Assembly (NCBI GenBank): GCA_963402885.1
Contig: OY727093.1
Coordinates: forward strand, 26,721,409-26,785,408
Source: Antedon bifida
Taxonomy: Eukaryota > Echinodermata > Crinoidea > Comatulida > Antedonidae
Direction of reading: 5' to 3'
Length of the DNA stretch: 64,000 nucleotides
The notes below the pieces were generated by a model. That model ran no database searches, was not told where the DNA came from, and saw nothing but the letters and a program-made list of their open reading frames with translations. This document shows, in pieces, positions 24,293 through 34,950 of this stretch (the first letter of the stretch is position 1; every line of letters begins with the position of its first letter). Both the position numbers and the translations under genes were made by a program.

Positions 24293-25923
24293 AAACTGGC
24301 AACCTGTCCTAAGCACAGAAGATGCAAACATTGCATATTCAACATTTGCTCACAACTTCAAACATTTAATTGATAAAAACTTTCCTTTGAAAAAAATTAA
24401 GGCAAAAGCAAATAAAGATCGATCTCCATGTATCACCGAGGCAATATCAAAGTCAATAACAACTAAGGGCAGATGGTATAGTTCATACAGAAAAAACCTA
24501 CTCCTTCAAACAAACTGAAATATACTAAATACAGAAACAAACTTACAGCACTTATTAAGAAACGAAAAGAAGAATACTACTTTACTCAATTTGAAAATAA
24601 CAAAAGTAATACCAAAAAGATATGGAAAACGATTAACACTATAATGGGAAGGACAAAAACACGACAACTACCACCAACAATAAATCATGACTCTAAGCAA
24701 TTCAACACCCCCTCAGAAAAAGCAAATGCGTTTAATACTTATTTTACAAGCATCGGAGAAACATTGGCAAAACGAATTTCACAAGAACCACAAATAACAG
24801 AATCATCCTCGTATTTAACAGGAAACTATGTTAATTCTATGTTTCCAAGACCTGTTACTGAGGATGAAATTAAAACTCTCCTCGAAAATTTGGAAACTAA
24901 TAAAACACCCGGGCACGATGACATTGGAGCACTATATCTAAAACCATACTCAAATTACCTTTAAACGACCGATTACTCATTTGATCATATCAACATATCA
25001 CTCGCTATCGGTTGTTTTCCGGACGAACTTAAAATTGCAAAAACAATACCTATCTTCATGAACGGAGATAAATCAGAAATTAACAATTACCGTCCCATAT
25101 CTATACTGCCATGTCTTTCGAAGGTTTATGAACGGGTTGTTAGCAATCAAACTATTCCATTCCTAAACAAGAACAATGTACTTAATAAATCACAATATGG
25201 TTTCCGACAACAACATTCTACTATTCACGCATTATTAGATGCATTTGAAAAAATTACCTCTGCAATCGAACAAAAATGCTTTATGATAGGAATATTTTTA
25301 GATTTATCAAAAGCGTTCGATTCAATGGATCATCACATTTTATTACAGAAGATAAGACATTACGGTATTAGAGGTGTCGTTTTAGATTGGTATAAGAGTT
25401 ACTTATCAACTAGAAAACAATTTGTAAACGTAGAAGGTAAAAAATCAGAAACCAAATACATTAAGTACGGTGTTCCACAGGGGTCCATTCTTGGACCCTT
25501 ACTATTCCTGATTTTTATAAATGATTTGCCTGTAGAAACACAAACGTTATTATGTATGCAGATGACACTAATGTGTTCCTGCAACACAATGATATTACAA
25601 GAGCATTCGATATTTTAAACTATGAAATGGCATGTCTTTCTAACTGGTTTATTGCAAATAGATTAACGGTGAACACCAAAAAAACGAATTATATTGTATT
25701 TACTAGTAGAAATGTAAAAATTGACACGTCAAATCTAACTTTGCTAATTAATACTGATATTATAGAACGAGTAAATCAAACAAAGTTTCTTGGTGTTCAT
25801 CTAGATGATAAATTATCATTTGCATATCATGTAAATTCAATCGCAAAGAAAGTTTCAACAGCTATAGGCACCATGAATAAAATAAAACGCGTACTCCCAT
25901 ACGAAATTCTATTAAAAATATAA
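24293..25923 (+). pseudogene. LINE ORF2 linker and reverse transcriptase, frameshifted
   Basis: Frames at 24282-24518 and 24644-24964 cover the linker and RT start (NKTPGHDDIGALYLKP). After a stop at 24962 the main RT block (25058-25618) shows NNYRPISILPCLSKVYERVV, QYGFRQQHST, LDLSKAFDSMDHHILL with the motif A Asp, and GVPQGSILGPLLFLIFINDLP. A one-base shift around 25550 moves the YADD catalytic box (MYADDTNVF) into the next frame, 25552-25923, which then stops. The domain order and motifs are CR1/L2-like. Confidence 0.88.
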
Positions 25924-26275
25924 AACTCTCTCATATTACCTAACCTAACATATGCCATAACACTATGGGGATCTACTAATCAAACTATTTTAAATCGTCA
26001 TTATATTTTACAAAAGAAAGCACTGAAGAATTGTTTGCAACGTTCCTTTTCATCATCCTTCTCTACCACTCTTTGCCCGCACACAAACATTACAATTATC
26101 TGAGCTGTACCAAAAAAGTGTTGCGATACTCATGCTTAAGTTTCATCATAAGAAGTTGCCTATTACTTTTGATTCTTTCTTTGCTACAAACAATTCCAAA
26201 CATGATTATGAGAAAAGGGCTAAATTCAATTTAAGCACTGCTTTCAAAAGGACCCTATTGGGCCAACAAAGTGTC
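25924..26275 (+). pseudogene. LINE ORF2 C-terminal region, left of the insertion
   Basis: After the stop at 25921-25923 the same frame continues with LPNLTYAITLWGS, the usual post-RT segment. Near 26031 it shifts and ends around LLGQQSV at about 26275. The following sequence is the CCAGTA-repeat tail of the opposite-strand RTE element. Confidence 0.6.
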
Positions 26276-26466
26276 ACATACTGGTACTGGTACTGGTTCA
26301 AATAACCGTCTCACAGAGACATCTGGTAGCCATTGACTTAAAGTTGGCATTTGGATGTGTTACTTTTAAATGTAGGCCTACAGTATGAGAGTGACTACTA
26401 CCAAATTACACAGTCTCAAAACAACTTATAAACAGTTCATATATACAGTTAAAACATTGCTGGGAA

Positions 26467-27325
26467 TTATACATTTCTGTTGAAGCAGGCTCTAATGAAG
26501 TTGCATCTAGTAAGTTGACTTTGTTGTACAACTCTATCAAGTATTGATGGTATCTTCCGACCTCTTCGTTTACTTTGGGTTGTGTGAAAAGTAAGAATTT
26601 TTGTAGGATCTTCATTTTCTTTTCTAATTACATGTCCGATCCAGTTGAATTGTTGCTTGTAGACATATTCTTCTAGCGGTTGACAGCCAGTAATTTTGTA
26701 GAGATCGTCATTATCAATAACGTAACGCCAGTCTATATAGTTTTCATCTGTTTCTTCATCTGAGGATATGTCTACATGGTTTGGTGGGCAGACTCTTTGA
26801 AAGCCATTCACTAGCATTCTTCTTAGGAAGGTTTTGTATGTTGTGCTAAGTTTGGACATTTCACTTCCTGTTGCCCTCCAAGCATGGCAACCATAGGTGA
26901 GTCTACTCCTAACTAGACCATTAAGAAACATCATTCTTGTTTGTAAGTGGATCGTTCTGTTGGTAAGCAATGCTCTATTCTCTGCAAATGCTCCTTTGGC
27001 TGAATTGATTCTGTATTTTACTTCTTGATCTCCAATATGAACATCATTGTAGGTAGCCCATACACCAAGGTATCTAAAGTGTGTTACGTTGTTAATGTGT
27101 ACGCCGCCAATTTGTATGATGCATCTTGGGTATTCTTCAACTTCCTCTTTCCAGTTCCATATAATGGTTTCTGTTTTGGGGGCACTAATTCTTAGACCAA
27201 ATTCCAGACAAACTTTATTCAAGATGTTCACAATGGTTTGCAGTTCTTCTTGTGACCAGGAGCTTACAGCAAAGTCATCAGCATAGCCACTTTCAAAGTC
27301 GTCATAGATGCCCCTTGATGGTGCT
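26467..27325 (-). pseudogene. RTE ORF: YADD box, thumb and C-terminal domain
   Basis: Minus-strand frame with the catalytic YADDFAV at 27265-27285, then LRISAPKTETI, the motif D/E region with HFRYLGVW, SRLTYGCHAWR and the C-terminal WIGHVIRKENEDPTKIL. It ends at a stop at 26467. This frame differs from the upstream RT frame, so one frameshift lies near 27300-27330. There is otherwise little decay. Confidence 0.85.
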
Positions 27326-27931
27326 TTACGTCTTTGAGCACGATTTTGTAATAGGAATTAGGTATTGTATCATTAGGCCATCCAAACTAGCATCTTTACA
27401 GCGTTGTTTGAACACTCTAATAACGTAATCAAAATATTGGTTAAACATGCTGGTACTCTCAATACCACCCTGTCGCACCCCAGAAGATGTTTCGAACTTA
27501 TCATCACTCGGATCGTCGTCAGCAAGGTATGCTTTCGTTGAGCTGTACAGTGATTGTATAATGTCAATCATAGTAGTAGACTGCTTTAAGTGAAACCTAT
27601 TACGAACGCTTAGGAAAAGAAGATTACGATTCACATGGTCGAATGCTGCTGTTAAATCAATGAAGCATGTATAGAGTTTGCGATTTGAGCGATACGCAAT
27701 TTCCTGGATCTGCTTGATTACATATATAGCATCATTGCACCCTCTGTTGGACCTGAATCCAAACTGTGTGCGTAGAAGTTGACTTTCATAAAAGATGGAA
27801 AAACGTGAAAGAATGATAACCATAAGTATCTTTGAAAATGTAGACCCAATCGATATTCCTCTATACATTGATGGATCAAGTGGACTGCCTTTTTTTTTCT
27901 CCAAATGGTTGTTAATTTGGACAGTCCCCAA
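27326..27931 (-). pseudogene. RTE ORF: central reverse transcriptase
   Basis: Shows YRGISIGSTFSKIL, QFGFRSNRGCNDAIY, CFIDLTAAFDHVNR with the motif A Asp, and SSGVRQGGIESTSMFNQYFD. It is out of frame with both its neighbours: the upstream endonuclease frame overlaps it at 27718-27931 and the YADD frame follows. Confidence 0.85.
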
Positions 27932-29265
27932 TCACTTGGTACTTCTTTCGTTCTCCAAATTTCCTCAAACAGTCTATGTACATGGTCGACGAATACTGGG
28001 TTCTCTGTGGCGACTTGCAACATTTCAGAAGCGACATCTAGGGTAGCTTTGCGACCTTTTAGATGTCCGATTGCATCAATAATTTCTTTCTTGGACGGAG
28101 GTTCATTGTCTATCTCAAATTCTGGTTGTCTCAGGTTGATAATATATTCTGGAGGTGTGCTAATTTCATCTGGGATTTTAAGGCTAGATTGGTCTGGATT
28201 AAAGTGATCTTTAAAGTGTTCACGTAATCCAGGACATTTTATAGGCTTTGGTGCTTTTCTTATAACATCATCGTGCTCCTTAGCTTTTCTCCATAAATCA
28301 AATATTTTTCTATTTTGGTGGGCTTCATTTAACTTGCTTGCTTCTTCATACAAATATTCATTCCGTAGTTCCTTAACCCTTATCTTAATTACTTTCTGCA
28401 TAGCCTTGATCTCCTCTTCTTTGTAGGTAACTGTGCTTTTGTTAATATTCTTTCTTTCTTTTATAAGCTGTTGTAGTCTTTCATCACCATCCCAGGGATG
28501 AGCATTTTGGTTTCTTGTTTTCTTCGGGACTTCTTCAACTGCCTTATTTAGCACTGTCATAAGTGTTGTATAGCGCTCAGTTGATGTAGTGGTTGTTGTC
28601 TTTTCAGGAGAAGTAATTTTATTAATTTTATTAATTTCTTCTTCTATCTTTGTTTTAACATTATTTCTTACTTCTCGATCTTTAAGTTTACTCATGTTGG
28701 CTCTTTTGCTCTGTTTTTTCTTTTTATGCTTCTTCCACCTGGCTGCTTTGTTGGCTGGTGTTGTCATATTACTCACAAGGATTCTATGATCAGACGAAAG
28801 ATAATAGTTGTTATAGACTCTTGTGTCAGTAACATACTTCCTCAACCAGTGATCACATATGTTGTAATCTAGTGTTTTCTTTGTAACACCATCGTTGCTA
28901 TGCCAAGTGATCCGATGAACGTTTGAATGGTCAAACCAGGTGTTCAGTATGCATAGCTTGAAGTCAGAGCAGTAGTTGATGAGTCTTGTGCCATTGTCGT
29001 TACTAATGTCATCTGTGTCTTGAAATCTATGTAGGTTTCCATCAAAGAGTGATTTTCTGGTTGTTATTGTACCAATCCGTCTCACTTCCTGCATACACAC
29101 GATGTCAAGGTTTGCTGCTTTAATTTGAATGAGGGTTTCATGTAGTAAGAAGTCATCTGAGCAGGTATTAACATTAATCTGTCCTGCTCGCCAATGAAAA
29201 TATTTTGCAGGCTTTTGTTTCCTAACTGCTTCTTGTACTTTCTTGTTTATGTTTGAAAGGTTTTT
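27932..29265 (-). pseudogene. RTE ORF: endonuclease (internally deleted) and RT start
   Basis: Begins inside the element with a degraded version of the usual endonuclease start (HWRAGQINVNTC), then DIVCMQEVRRIG with the catalytic Glu. It jumps directly to RLINYCSDFKLCILNTWF and SSDHRILV, so roughly 70-100 residues of the endonuclease core, including part of the active site, appear to be deleted. A long Lys-rich linker and the RT N-terminal block (HLKGRKATLDVASEML) follow. The frame itself stays open into 29346 only because the neighbouring CR1 sequence happens to be open on this strand. Confidence 0.8.
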
Positions 29266-29267
29266 AG

Positions 29268-29386
29268 AATCTATATATAGAGGCACTAATGTGTGGAACT
29301 CACTACCCAATGACATTAAAATGTCAACCAGTATTGGTATGTTCAAACAAAAAATTCATGATATGTTTTTCACCAGTTATCTTTAA
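29268..29386 (+). pseudogene. C-terminus of the CR1/L2 ORF2, right of the insertion
   Basis: Plus strand: IYRGTNVWNSLPNDIKMSTS, then GMFKQKIHDMFF and a stop at 29384-29386. The NVWNSLP block is the conserved end of CR1/L2 ORF2 proteins and is missing from the segment left of the RTE insertion, so the two pieces complement each other. Confidence 0.8.
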
Positions 29387-29526
29387 TTTTAAGCTACTGG
29401 TTAATTCATTTTCTCTCGACATTTGATTTGTTATTATCACTGCATTATTTCTATTGTTAGTATTTTTATCGTTACAATTAATATGGTACATTATACTGTT
29501 TTTATTTATTTATTTATTTATTTATT

Positions 29527-29577
29527 AATTTGAAATAGATAAATAATTAAATTTTAATTATTTATCTATTTCAAATT
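29527..29577. repeat. Perfect 25-bp-arm AT-rich palindrome in the LINE 3' UTR
   Basis: AATTTGAAATAGATAAATAA and its extension to 29551 are exactly inverted at 29553-29577, with a single central T. It follows a TTTATTTATT run. Confidence 0.85.
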
Positions 29578-29699
29578 GTTTTCGTTTTAAGGGGCTTTGC
29601 GTCTAAAGCATTAGCTTACAGCTTAACCCCATTCACAACTTCAATTAAGTTTGAATGTACTTTGTATTATCTGAGATTGTGAATAAAGTTATATACTGT

Positions 29700-31465
29700 A
29701 TTATATAAAATCGTAGTTTAAAGCAAAAATTAACCAACCGGAAGCTATCAAATGTATTCCGGTTTAATTTAACCCTTGACCTGAGTTAGCTCATAAATAT
29801 TCATATTGTATGGATACATCGTGTGGATGATGCTCTCAACAAACAGCCAACAACACAGCAATGTGCATGGGGAGAGAGAGAGAGTCGAGTAGTGACGTCG
29901 CGAGACGAATCTTGAAGAAAACACGAAAACTATAGCTAGCAGAATGCTAAGTTAGAACTGCAGTTGGTAACTTTGATGTTGAATCTTATTTTTTTCGTTT
30001 GTTCGTTGTTTGTTTCGCTAGCAGGAGAGGCCTAGCTATGCCTAGGCCCGAATTTGCTGCTACTGTACTAGTCTACTACTCTACTACTAGCACTGGCAGT
30101 CTTGAGTAGCCTTACTGCTGCCTCCTTCTGTTTCTAGAAGTAGAGTGTAGTAGGCCTAGCAGTACACTGCTAGCTAGGGCTAGACCACCACCAGGAGGAT
30201 GTATTTTTGTTTTATAATTTTATGTTTCCATCATGATGAATTGGTTTACTTTTTTAAGATTTAAACTATCTATTCTGCCGAGAAAATTACCAAATAAATC
30301 TAAATATTGTTTTGGATGTTTACTGTATTTTGAAAATATTTTCTGCATCAAATGCAATAGGTTCAAATCAACATTCGCACAATTAACCATTTTATGCAGA
30401 TATTTTGACACAATTTTTTTTTTCAGGTATTACCATTGATTGAACAATAAGAGCAAGTAGGGAGAAACACAAAATGCATCGTACAGTGGCAACATTCACA
30501 ATTTATTGAAAGGTTTCTTACTATTAAAATGACACTTTGTAATGGATATGAGCGATCTTAGAATACTATAGTTGCCGTAATTACTGCCACAATCAACACA
30601 TTGATTAGTAGATTAGTAGACAAATTGACACAAAAAACAATACAGGAATTCAATAAGATATACTGTATGATATATTTTTTATTAACTCCTTTTGCACTGT
30701 AATATTTACAGTAAAATTATGAAGTATTAAAGTTAATAGAGGGCCACGACCGGCCCACCTGCCTCTTGCACCACTCATTTAGAGTGGTGTACGGTGAGTT
30801 ACTGTGAGTTAAGTAAATTTGAAGAATTTATCCTGTGTACTGTTGTAGTAGTATTTTTTATTTATTGAATGTTTTGTTTACAAAATAATGTACTGTACAA
30901 ATATTATTGCTTTATAATAAAAAAAAATTATACAACATTTTACAAGCTGGACAAGAACATATTGGCCGAATGCAGCAGCAGGAGAGTCACAAATATTTTT
31001 CTTGCAATATCCAATCATATTCCAATACCGAGAGTCTATCATTAGTTGTCTTTATGAAGTACGAATGTGACCTCTGTTCCAGTCTTCATCATTTCCCCTC
31101 TGTCTACTTGTACAGTGCTGCTGGAAGGTTCTCAACTCCAGGCTTGTAAGTTGTATTGTAACCTGTATTGTAACCATTTTCCCTGCATCTTCTGCAGGGA
31201 CCCGATTGTCCCAGTCTGCCTGCTCTACTACTAGGCCTATGCAGGTATTATTCTAGGCCTAGCCCTGAAAAAATCCCAGGCTAAGTTAATTAATTAACCT
31301 TCCTGTTATTACAAACGTCTGTCTAGTTTGCGTTATATATATATAATTATTATATTTAAAATAACTGTCTAGGCCTACTTACCGACAAATTAACAGCTCA
31401 ACTTTACATACGATCAGGGGAAACCCCCAGTCGCGTCGCGCCTAATTTTTGAGCTGACAAGTTGG
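29700..31465. other. Non-coding stretch with a GC-richer island
   Basis: Around 29865-30200 there is a GAGAGAGAGAGA run, CGTCGCGAGACG and many CTAG/CCTAGG words; this could be a promoter or 5' exon but nothing decides it. TAGGCCTA at 30151, 31232, 31254 and 31370. A frame at 30907-31149 resembles no known protein. Confidence 0.35.
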
Positions 31466-31530
31466 GATTCTCACTCCTGAGGACGATCAAAGCATATTGA
31501 TCGAAACGTCGAGAAACTCAATACATTATT
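31466..31530 (+). repeat. Conserved retroelement-like motif CTGAGGACGATCAAAG...GATCGAAACGTCG
   Basis: CCTGAGGA is followed by CGATCAA-6 nt-TTGATCG (a 7-bp stem) and AAACGTCGAG. Sequences of this form are common near the ends of Penelope-like and related elements. The arrangement also resembles a hammerhead core (CUGANGA, stem II, GAAAC), but the stem boundaries do not fit exactly. Called a repeat fragment only. Confidence 0.35.
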
Positions 31531-32195
31531 ATTAATAATAATTAATTATTATTCTAAAGTGATGTTTTATTGGGGATTTATTCAGATAAATACCATCCAT
31601 GGTATAATTAATACACTATTTAGTTGTAAAACTAACTTCCGCGACATAGTGGGCCGTTTCGGCCTAAGAAGGAAGACGTTTTAGACGGCTTGCAACGTGG
31701 GCAGAAGTATCCCAGGGTCCTAACGGGACACAGTATAGCCTACAGTTATTCCTGCCAGATTACTCAACAACTCGGCTATCGGGGTTACACTTGATTTTAA
31801 ACAAAAGGTCTTCCCCCGATGTTATATACTATTCCCGATAATATACTCCGATGCTTTATGAATATATTAATTTGATGTTTATTAATTTGCAGTATAATTT
31901 TTATTTTGGTAACTACTGTACCTTCACAAACGCGGTCCAAAAATAGACAAAAAACTCAAATAGCTATCGCCACCAACGGCCAACTTAGTTGAAACCAGGA
32001 AGTTGCAAGGTCATAATCACCGTGAACCCGGAAATTACTTCTACCGCGTACGGTTGAAAATCTACCGATGAAATCAGAAATTTTGTTTTAAACCCTTTAT
32101 AATATCTTCCTGAGATAGAAATATGGAACAATATCGTAATAGTGAGAACTAATGTTATCAAATCTACGTTTCGCGGTACATCTGAGATAGATGAG
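31530..32195. other. Non-coding stretch
   Basis: No gene or repeat recognised. Confidence 0.4.
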
Positions 32196-32199
32196 GTAG

Positions 32200-32275
32200 G
32201 TATTCAAGGCGGAGATTAGTTTTTCCATTGTGCTCGCCTATGTCAGAATTAAGCATAATTTATATATAGATAAAC
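32200..32275. repeat. Dispersed repeat with CAAGGCGGAGATT and GCCTATGTCAGAATT
   Basis: GTATTCAAGGCGGAGATTAG...CTCGCCTATGTCAGAATTAAGC recurs in shorter form at 40118-40170 (TATCCAAGGCGGAGATTTGT...CGCCTATGTCAGAATTGACC). Confidence 0.6.
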
Positions 32276-32295
32276 ACTAAAAAAGGCAAGGCAGG

Positions 32296-32431
32296 TTCTA
32301 TATCCAGTATTGCTTTCATTTTGAAGCTTACAGATATTTCAAAGTAAAGGATTACTTCGTGTATAACAAAATCAATGGCCGTAAATATTATTAAGGCAGA
32401 CAAGACCGTGCGGAGCACGGGTTACTGCTAG
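32296..32431 (+). repeat. Direct repeat, copy 1
   Basis: TTCTATATCCAGTATTGCTT, ATATTTCAAAGTAAAGG, AACAAAATCAATGGCCGTAA and CACGGGTTACTGCTAG appear in this order and again, in the same orientation, at 32814-33056. The two copies are separated by about 380 bp. Confidence 0.75.
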
Positions 32432-32813
32432 ACCACAATTTATTTATAAAAGTAGCAAACAGGTAACAAATCTCCCACACAAAAAGAAATTGCAAAATAT
32501 CAAAGCCATTAAAAAAATGTAAATGAATAAAAATGAACACACACAAACAAAACGATTCCAAATGGTCTGTTGAACATGAAAACAACTTTCAATTCGTGTT
32601 TCCGCAGCAATGTGTTTTTCATTCGATTTATGTCCAATTTTTTATTTTATGTATCAAATAATTAATACACCACGAAAAACACCCAAAATAATATAGTTTG
32701 GCATTTTATACTTTCCTTAGTGTTTGCGCGCATCATCTAATTCACACAGCACAATTTTGCTTTAGCGTCTTTTATTTTTGTAAAGTTTGAACAGTCAAAA
32801 GTAAAGGTTAAAG

Positions 32814-33056
32814 TTCTATATCTACTATTGCTTTCATTTTTAGCTTACATATATTTCAAAGTAAAGGGATAGTATATAACAAAATCAATGGCCGTAAATA
32901 GTTTCGAATTTTATTCTTGATACAATTTGTTTTATTTTAATAATAAAAATCAAAGTACTTTTATCAGAGTGCGCTTTTATTATACTTGCCCATGCAAAGT
33001 ATATAACCACATTATTAAGGCAGAAAAAGACCGTGTGGTGCACGGGTTACTGCTAG
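32814..33056 (+). repeat. Direct repeat, copy 2, with a roughly 110-bp insertion
   Basis: Carries the same ordered blocks as 32296-32431, but between GGCCGTAAATA and TTATTAAGGCAG it holds an extra stretch at about 32900-33010. Both copies end CACGGGTTACTGCTAG. The pair could be LTR-like ends of a small element or a tandem duplication. Confidence 0.7.
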
Positions 33057-34420
33057 TGTATGGCTACTTTGAAATCAATCGGCTTATATGGATACTATGC
33101 GGGGTAGAAGACAATTTGATACTAGAAATAATACATTTAAAATGTTGTGGCTAAATCTTGCAAATTCCAAATACTGCTCCAAACCCTGCAGTTATAGGTG
33201 ATCTAGAGAGAAACACTCTGTTGACATATAGAACAATCAGTAGTATCAAAGAATGGTTGTATATTTTATCTTTGTGTTCAAGTAGATATTTAGGCTACGT
33301 CAATTTCAATTTTAAAATGCACAAAAAAGACAAGCGTGCTGGGCACTAGAAATAAAGTTAACCCTTTATGCACGTGTGTTTGGTGAGGTATTGTTTGCAC
33401 AAGGTACATTTTAAATCATTTTATTTCAATGTTTACCTAGAGATGTAAGTATGTTGATTTGCAAAACTGGCGAGATTTAATCAATACTATTCATTCCACA
33501 CCGTTTACCACCAATTTAGAGACTATTTTACATAATTTAATAATCCACTGCATATCGTTAGGTTTACAAAAGCAAGTGTATTCTTGACGTAGTACAAATG
33601 GGTAAATGGAAAAAAGTGCCTCGCCCAGAACGTACTTGTCGTTTGTGTAATTTAGCAGCCGATTAGTACTGTATCTATTTCCGAAGTATCATAGGAATAT
33701 TTGGTAATGCAACGTCATATGTGTTTCAGATGCATCTAGTATTGACCTAACCCTTAATCTAACCTTACATGATACAGGCACCAAATGTGATGTAAATGAG
33801 ATGCTGTATTACCAAAATATTCCTTTGATACTTCGGAAATAGGATGAATTTAGGAGAAATTTGTTTAATCTAAAATGCCTATTAAATAAACATGAGAGAA
33901 AACATTTTATTCCAAATTATATGGCAAATGTTTTATTTTTCATCATCTAAGCCAACACTTAAGGCATTAATACATTTTATTAAGTAGCTATAATATAGAA
34001 CGAACATTTTATTTGGCACACTAATGTAAGGTAGTATTTATAAAATAAATATAGGAACTTCATCCAATCACATGGAAATAGTATAACATTTTATCATCCA
34101 GGCTAAGATCATCAACGGGTTATCGGTAAAAGTTATACTTCGGCCACCTTTACAACATGCACTAGAACATTCCAGTTCATTTTCTGCAATTTTTACAATT
34201 GCAATTTCATTTATATGTGCATCAAATTTGGAGTTAGATCACAAAGTACCAATTTTGGATTGAACATAAGATGTCACTGCTTGTTCGAAAAATAATTGAT
34301 CCTATTGTTCCTTTGCAATTACAGTGCGATTCTCATTCGAAATAACCACGAAGTTGTTGCAAATCATTAAGACGTTTTCTTTAACTACCGTTTGATTCAC
34401 TATTTTTCTTCTTTTTTACT
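33057..34420. other. Non-coding stretch
   Basis: No gene recognised. A near-repeat of CTATTTCCGAAGTATCATAGGAATATT (33677) appears inverted as AATATTCCTTTGATACTTCGGAAATAG (33818), suggesting a small inverted-repeat element of about 170 bp. Confidence 0.4.
33676..33843. mobile_element. Small inverted-repeat element
   Basis: CTATTTCCGAAGTATCA near 33677 is inverted as TGATACTTCGGAAATAG ending near 33842, with further matching inward (GGAATATT against AATATTCC). About 165 bp; MITE-like. Confidence 0.6.
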
Positions 34421-34422
34421 TT

Positions 34423-34581
34423 TTAAATGATAACATTATAAGCCAAAACAAGTTGTTGGCTTATAATGACACCAAACAGCATTTCCTCTTCACATTTTTG
34501 GCAATAAAGTAGCAACTTTTAATGCAGATGGAGATGCTCATACCAAAGAACTCGGTTAACAATTAACAATTTGGGATTTTT
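34423..34581 (+). repeat. Direct repeat (about 158 bp), copy 1
   Basis: Contains TTAAATGATAACATTATAAG, GACACCAAACAGCATTT, GGCAATAAAGTAGCAACTTT, GATGCTCATACCAAAGAACT and GTTAACAATTAACAATTTGG. All recur in order at 34790-34950 with a few substitutions. The CCGA-repeat element sits exactly between the two copies. Confidence 0.9.
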
Positions 34582-34793
34582 AGTCGCGTGGACGCGACTC
34601 AATAGTTCACTATGTCGGTCGGTCGGTCGGTCGGTCTGTCGGTCTGTCTGTCGGTCCGGTATCACTATGCGTTTTATCGCTTTTCTGTACTTTTTGAACT
34701 GTTTTGATGTACAGACAAGTTTTAAAGTACATTACTTTTTGAAAGTTCATTTTTTTCTGAGAGCACGCGACTTATGGCTGTTGGCCTTGTTAA
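34579..34793 (-). mobile_element. CCGA-repeat hairpin-ended element, full copy (minus orientation)
   Basis: Reverse-complement copy of the element at 17806-18024: begins TTAGTCGCGTGGACGCGACT, has a GGTCGGTC run (about 34615-34655), and ends GGCTGTTGGCCTTGTT. It is highly similar throughout, including the inner inverted repeat. A frame crossing it (34571-34927) is incidental. Confidence 0.85.
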
Positions 34794-34950
34794 ATGATAA
34801 CATTATAAGCCAAAACAAGTTGTTGGCTTATGATGACACCAAACAGCATTTTCTACTTCAAATGTTTGGCAATAAAGTAGCAACTTTAATTGCAGATGAA
34901 GATGCTCATACCAAAGAACTCGGTTAACAATTAACAATTTGGAATTTTTT
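34790..34950 (+). repeat. Direct repeat (about 158 bp), copy 2
   Basis: Second copy of 34423-34581, beginning immediately at the outer end of the CCGA element. Confidence 0.9.

Larger units (their letters stand above)
26278..29268 (-). mobile_element. RTE-type LINE inserted into the CR1/L2 LINE
   Basis: About 3 kb on the minus strand with a shortened endonuclease, a full set of RT motifs and a C-terminal domain with WIGHVIRK as in RTE elements. Its 3' end is a short microsatellite (CCAGTA repeated, at 26280-26297 read as TACTGG), which is typical of RTE tails. Both edges coincide with the break in the surrounding CR1/L2 ORF2. No clean target-site duplication was found by eye. Confidence 0.7.
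22153..29700 (+). mobile_element. Degraded CR1/L2-type LINE, interrupted by an RTE LINE
   Basis: In order on the plus strand: an ORF1-like protein with an RRM-type domain, an APE-type endonuclease, a reverse transcriptase, a C-terminal segment that stops near 26275, and then, after a 3-kb minus-strand RTE insertion, the missing C-terminus (29268-29386) with the WNSLPNDIK signature typical of CR1/L2 ORF2 ends. Frameshifts and stop codons break ORF2 several times, so the copy is inactive. A 3' UTR with AATAAA-like sequence near 29680 follows. Confidence 0.75.

Noticed and set aside
27089..28789. Plus-strand frames across the RTE element
   Set aside because: Antisense to a reverse transcriptase and endonuclease with clear motifs on the minus strand.
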